Below are positions 5,107 through 8,494 of a stretch of DNA of 8,494 bases, piece by piece. How positions within the stretch are numbered: the stretch's first letter is position 1; the number at the start of each line of letters is the position of its first letter. The notes below the pieces were generated by a model. The model was not told the origin of the DNA and searched no databases. It saw nothing but the letters and a program-made list of their open reading frames with translations. Source of the stretch: Rhizobiaceae bacterium (lineage in GTDB: Bacteria > Pseudomonadota > Alphaproteobacteria > Rhizobiales > Rhizobiaceae); assembly GCA_014380965.1 (NCBI GenBank), contig JACMIV010000304.1:1-8494 (forward strand). The letters are read 5' to 3'. A program made the position numbers and the translations under genes.

Positions 5107-6972
5107 GTGGGTGTTCTCGTTCGCTCGAGCGGCCGAGGTGAGTTGTGTGTTTCTCCGGATGTGGGCTGTGGTTTGATCGCCTTCAGACGTTTTTCCTTCG
5201 CGGCCGCGGCCGTCCTCCTTGCGATCCTCGCGGGAGGCCTGTTTGCGATCGTCGTGACGGCGAGTGGTACGAGTCGGCTGCAGGTCCTGCAGGTTTCGCT
5301 CCTGACGATCTGCTGCGTGTGGCTGGCCTGGGGTTTCAACACCGCGGTGACCGGTATATTCGCCGGCCTCGGCGAAGGCCGTTCGGTTCCGGTCCTGCCG
5401 CCACGCAGCACCAGCCGCACCGCGATCCTCGTCCCCGTCTACAACGAGGAGCCGACCGCCGTCTTCGCTCGCGTCGCCGCGATGATCGAGGGCCTCCGCT
5501 CGATCCAGCGTCTGGACACGTTCGATCTCCACGTCCTCAGCGATTCGACCAAAGCCGAATACGTTGAGGCCGAGCGCAAGGCGACCTTCCTGCTCGCCGC
5601 CGAGCTCGAGGTCGCGGGGCACCTCTACTATCGCAACCGCACCAAGAACGTCGGACGCAAGGCCGGCAACATTGCCGACTTCGTGACGACAAGCGGCGGC
5701 GTCTACGATTACATGCTGGTGCTGGACGCTGACAGCCTGATGCGCCCGCAGACGATCCTCGAAATGGTCGCCCGCATGGACGCTGACACCGAGCTCGGCC
5801 TGCTTCAGACGCAGCCGCTCATCATCGGCCGGCGCACGCTGTTCGGCCGTGCGCTGCAGTTTTCCGCGGCGCTGTTCTCGCCCGTCTTCTCGCGCGGCAT
5901 CGCCGCCCTCCAAGGCCGCGAGGGTCCGTTCTGGGGGCACAACGCCATCATCCGCGTCAGGGCATTCGCCGCCTGCTGCGGCATGCCGACACTGCCGGGC
6001 AACCCGCCATTCGGCGGCCATATCCTCAGCCACGACTTCGTCGAGGCGGCGCTGCTTGCGCGGGGCGGCTATAAGGTCCGGCTCGATCCCGACCTCGAAG
6101 GCTCCTACGAGGAGGCCCCGTCCAACCTCATCGAATATGCCAAGCGCGACCGTCGCTGGTGTCAGGGCAACCTTCAGCACGGCCGGCTCATCAACGCCCC
6201 GCAGCTCAACACCTGGAGCCGCATATCACTCGTTTGCGGCATCATGGCCTATGCGGCCTCGCCGATCTGGCTGATGTTCATCACCGTCTCGCTGCTCGAT
6301 CCGATCATCGCGGCCGAGCCCAACTATTTCCCGGCCGATTCGCTGTTCCCCGTCTTCCCGACGCCCGAGACCGGCAAGGCGCTGCTGCTCCTGCTCGGCA
6401 TCTTCCTCCTGCTTCTCCTTCCGAAGACGCTCATCGCCTTCTCCAGCGCCTTCGGGGGCAAGCGGAAGGCCTTCGGCGGCGCGTTGAAGGTGCTGGCGGG
6501 CGCGACGGCGGAACTCGCCATGACGAGCGTCCTCGCGCCGATCATGATGATGTTCCAGTCCAAGGCCGTCGGCGAAATCCTGATCGGCGCCGATGGCGGC
6601 TGGCCGGCAACGGACCGCGAGGACGGCAAGCTGCCGCTCTTGGATGCCTTCAAGGCAAGCTGGTACATGGTGATCGCTGGAACGGGCCTGCTCGGCTCCA
6701 CTTTCTTCTATTCGCCCGAGCTTTTCCTGTGGGTCTGTCCGATCGCTGTCCCGCTGATGCTTGCGCCCGTCCTCATCAGCGTCACTGGCAACCCGGCACT
6801 CGGCGATGCGGCCCGCCGCATCGGCCTCTTCGCGACGCCTTTCGAGCTCGACCCCGAACCCGTGATCAAGGCGTCGGAAGCATGGCGCCGCCGCCTGGAA
6901 GGGATCTCTGCCGGCCATCGCGTCGACACGCGGAAGGCACAGACCTCTGCGCTAACCTCGCAGACCGCCTGA
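5107..6972 (+). CDS. opgH: Glucan biosynthesis glucosyltransferase OpgH/MdoH
   Basis: A 621-aa inner-membrane glycosyltransferase of family GT2 that polymerises glucose from UDP-glucose into the OPG backbone and is thought to pass it to the periplasm. Two membrane helices (about 32-53 and 60-86) precede a cytoplasmic catalytic domain. That domain carries ILVPVYNEEP (107-116), LSDS (144-147), the D-x-D motif VLDADS (205-210), WGHNAIIRV (276-284), SHDFVEA (308-314) and KRDRRW (346-351, the QxxRW-like acceptor motif). Further helices follow at about 370-395, 425-447, 462-485, 515-537 and 540-560. All catalytic motifs are intact. The N-terminus is short compared with the 847-aa E. coli protein, which has a cytoplasmic segment of more than 100 residues before the first helix. 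The start is uncertain. An in-frame TGA at 5098 bounds the frame; candidates are GTG 5107, TTG 5143 (with GAGGTGAG directly upstream), GTG 5161 and TTG 5173, and none has an ideal ribosome binding site. A hairpin terminator follows. Confidence 0.93.
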   Translation: MGVLVRSSGRGELCVSPDVGCGLIAFRRFSFAAAAVLLAILAGGLFAIVVTASGTSRLQVLQVSLLTICCVWLAWGFNTAVTGIFAGLGEGRSVPVLPPRSTSRTAILVPVYNEEPTAVFARVAAMIEGLRSIQRLDTFDLHVLSDSTKAEYVEAERKATFLLAAELEVAGHLYYRNRTKNVGRKAGNIADFVTTSGGVYDYMLVLDADSLMRPQTILEMVARMDADTELGLLQTQPLIIGRRTLFGRALQFSAALFSPVFSRGIAALQGREGPFWGHNAIIRVRAFAACCGMPTLPGNPPFGGHILSHDFVEAALLARGGYKVRLDPDLEGSYEEAPSNLIEYAKRDRRWCQGNLQHGRLINAPQLNTWSRISLVCGIMAYAASPIWLMFITVSLLDPIIAAEPNYFPADSLFPVFPTPETGKALLLLLGIFLLLLLPKTLIAFSSAFGGKRKAFGGALKVLAGATAELAMTSVLAPIMMMFQSKAVGEILIGADGGWPATDREDGKLPLLDAFKASWYMVIAGTGLLGSTFFYSPELFLWVCPIAVPLMLAPVLISVTGNPALGDAARRIGLFATPFELDPEPVIKASEAWRRRLEGISAGHRVDTRKAQTSALTSQTA

Positions 6973-7012
6973 GCAGATTTTGCCCTTTCAGGCAGCGTCA
7001 CCATGTCTCTCA

Positions 7013-7049
7013 GGCCGGCCCGCTGTTAGCGCACCGGCCGTTTATTCTT
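7013..7049 (+). terminator. Rho-independent terminator after opgH
   Basis: GGCCGG (7013-7018) pairs with CCGGCC (7034-7039). After a 2x2 internal loop, CGCT (7021-7024) pairs with AGCG (7028-7031) around a GTT loop. A T-rich tail, TTTATTCTT (7041-7049), follows on the plus strand. It ends the opg transcript 41 nt after the opgH stop. On the minus strand no T-run follows the stem, so it is a poorer terminator for the convergent mmsA gene. Confidence 0.8.
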
Positions 7050-7061
7050 CGAGAGATGCCG

Positions 7062-8494
7062 CTACTTCATGACGGGCATCGAGAACTCCGCGCCGTTCTT
7101 GATGCCCGAGGGCCAGCGGCTCGTGACCGTTTTCGTCCGCGTGTAGAAGCGGAAGGCGTCGGGCCCGTGCTGGTTGAGATCGCCGAAACCGGACGCCTTC
7201 CAGCCGCCGAACGTATAGTAGGCGAGCGGCACGGGGATCGGGACGTTGATGCCGACCATGCCGATGTTGATCCGGCTGGCGAAGTCGCGGGCGGCATCGC
7301 CGTCGCGCGTGTAGATCGAGACGCCGTTGCCGTACTCGTGGCTCATCGGCAGCGACAGGGCCTCCTCGTAGGTCTTGGCGCGCACGACGGAGAGGACGGG
7401 CCCGAAGATCTCGGTCCTGTAGATGTCCATGTCGCGCGTGACGTGATCGAAGAGGCAGGCGCCGACATAGAAGCCGTTCTCGTAGCCCTGCAGCTTGAAG
7501 CCGCGCCCGTCGACGACGAGCTTGGCGCCTCCTGCAACGCCCTTTTCGACAAGTCCGAGCACGCGGGTCTTCGCCTCCGCGGTCACGAGCGGGCCGTAGT
7601 CGACGTCATTGCCTGCCGTGTAGGGCCCGACCTTCAGCGCCTCGACCTTCGGCGTCAGCACCTCGACGAGGCGGTTGGCGGTCTCCTCGCCGACGGGGAC
7701 CGCGACCGAGATCGCCATGCAGCGCTCGCCGGCCGCGCCGTAGCCCGCCCCGATCAGCGCGTCCGCAGCCTTCTCGATGTCGGCGTCGGGCATGATGATC
7801 ATGTGGTTCTTGGCACCACCGAAGCATTGGACGCGCTTGCCGGCCGCGCAGCCGCGCGAGTAGATGTAGTGCGCGATCGGCGTCGAGCCGACGAAGCCGA
7901 TGGCCTGGATCTCGGGCGCGTCGAGAATCGCGTCGACGGCGCCCTTGTCGCCGTTGACGACGTTGAGGATGCCGGCGGGAAGGCCCGCCTCGATCATCAA
8001 CTCGGCGAGCATGAGCGGCACCGACGGATCGCGTTCGGACGGCTTCAGGATGAAGGCGTTGCCGCAGGCGATGGCCGGCGCGAACTTCCACATCGGGATC
8101 ATGGCGGGGAAATTGAAGGGCGTGATGCCGGCGACGACGCCGAGCGGCTGACGCATCGAATAGATGTCGATGCCGGGGCCGACGCCTTCGGAGAACTCGC
8201 CTTTCAGAAGATGCGGCGCACCGATGCAGAACTCGGCGACTTCGAGCCCGCGCTGTACGTCGCCCTTGGCGTCCGGGATCGTCTTGCCGTGCTCGCGCGA
8301 GAGGGCCTCGGCGAGCTTGTCCATGTCGCGGTTGAGGAGCTCGACGAACTTCATCATGACGCGCGCGCGGCGCTGCGGATTGGTCGCGGCCCATGCCGGC
8401 TGCGCGGCGACGGCATCGGCGACCGCGCGGTCGACGAGATCGGTCGTCGCCAGCGGCACCTGCGCTTGAACCTCGCCGGTATTGGGGTCGAACA
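7062..8494 (-). CDS. mmsA: CoA-acylating methylmalonate-semialdehyde dehydrogenase (MmsA/IolA), 5' end outside window
   Basis: A cytoplasmic NAD-dependent aldehyde dehydrogenase that converts methylmalonate or malonate semialdehyde with CoA to propionyl- or acetyl-CoA, in valine and myo-inositol catabolism. The frame has no stop up to the edge. The codons at 8492-8460 read FDPNTGEVQAQ, which matches the family's N-terminal strand, so the GTG at 8459 is an internal Val codon and roughly the first 20 residues are missing. Visible motifs are ITPFNFP (codons at about 8129-8106), the nucleotide-binding FVGSTPIAHY, GGAKNHM (about 7820-7800), catalytic Cys in GERCMA (codon 7721-7719) and EIFGPV (from 7412). 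The AKN in place of the usual catalytic glutamate region is the MMSDH subgroup signature, in keeping with CoA rather than water as acyl acceptor. The C-terminus FGGWKASGFGDLNQHG is also typical. The stop is TAG at 7064-7062. It converges on opgH with 89 nt between, and its upstream regulator or mmsB partner is not in view. Confidence 0.95.
   Translation of the reverse strand, partial: FDPNTGEVQAQVPLATTDLVDRAVADAVAAQPAWAATNPQRRARVMMKFVELLNRDMDKLAEALSREHGKTIPDAKGDVQRGLEVAEFCIGAPHLLKGEFSEGVGPGIDIYSMRQPLGVVAGITPFNFPAMIPMWKFAPAIACGNAFILKPSERDPSVPLMLAELMIEAGLPAGILNVVNGDKGAVDAILDAPEIQAIGFVGSTPIAHYIYSRGCAAGKRVQCFGGAKNHMIIMPDADIEKAADALIGAGYGAAGERCMAISVAVPVGEETANRLVEVLTPKVEALKVGPYTAGNDVDYGPLVTAEAKTRVLGLVEKGVAGGAKLVVDGRGFKLQGYENGFYVGACLFDHVTRDMDIYRTEIFGPVLSVVRAKTYEEALSLPMSHEYGNGVSIYTRDGDAARDFASRINIGMVGINVPIPVPLAYYTFGGWKASGFGDLNQHGPDAFRFYTRTKTVTSRWPSGIKNGAEFSMPVMK

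Noticed and set aside
5047..6180. Minus-strand open frame (377 codons) opposite the start of opgH
   Set aside because: The translation is of low complexity, rich in Arg, Asp and Glu, and lies opposite conserved OpgH catalytic motifs. This is typical shadow coding.
8457..8459. GTG at 8459 as the start of mmsA
   Set aside because: The frame stays open to the window edge, and the upstream codons (FDPNTGEVQAQ) match the conserved N-terminal strand of the family. The GTG is therefore internal and the gene is truncated by the window.

Overview
The window is GC-rich and densely coded, with NNC/NNG-dominated codon use. Its gene content (a rhizobial-style Crp/Fnr regulator, a Tat-exported OpgG, an OpgH glucosyltransferase and an MmsA dehydrogenase) fits an alphaproteobacterium, most likely of the Rhizobiales/Hyphomicrobiales. 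I cannot place it at genus level from sequence alone. There is no sign of phage, transposon, CRISPR array, or tRNA or rRNA gene.

Layout. The left end (1-894, minus strand) carries the first 33 codons of what looks like a dihydrofolate reductase, cut by the window edge, preceded by a complete Crp/Fnr-family regulator. A divergent intergenic region (895-1076) separates these from a MarR-family regulator on the plus strand (1077-1574). A short spacer containing small GC-rich inverted repeats leads to an aldose 1-epimerase (galM-like, about 1691-2650). A 315-bp non-coding gap with several inverted and direct repeats precedes the main block, the osmoregulated periplasmic glucan (OPG) genes. These are opgG (2966-4588), a 117-codon gene that overlaps it by ATGA (4585-4938), and opgH (about 5107-6972), followed by a strong terminator hairpin. 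The right end (7062 to the edge, minus strand, convergent) is most of a CoA-acylating methylmalonate-semialdehyde dehydrogenase whose first codons lie outside the window.

How the genes work together. OpgH is the inner-membrane glucosyltransferase expected to build and export a beta-1,2-linked glucose backbone. OpgG is its periplasmic partner and belongs to the family in which E. coli OpgD and OpgG have beta-1,2-glucanase folds (GH186). The small protein between them is translationally coupled to opgG and unrecognised. Its C-terminal part faintly resembles the cytoplasmic N-terminal segment that longer OpgH proteins carry and that this OpgH lacks. GalM, MarR, Crp/Fnr and MmsA show no obvious functional tie to the glucan genes beyond position.

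No clearly new system is visible. The most interesting item is the opgG / 117-aa ORF / opgH arrangement: a possibly detached OpgH N-terminus, an uncertain opgH start, and three in-frame stops between the two reading frames.
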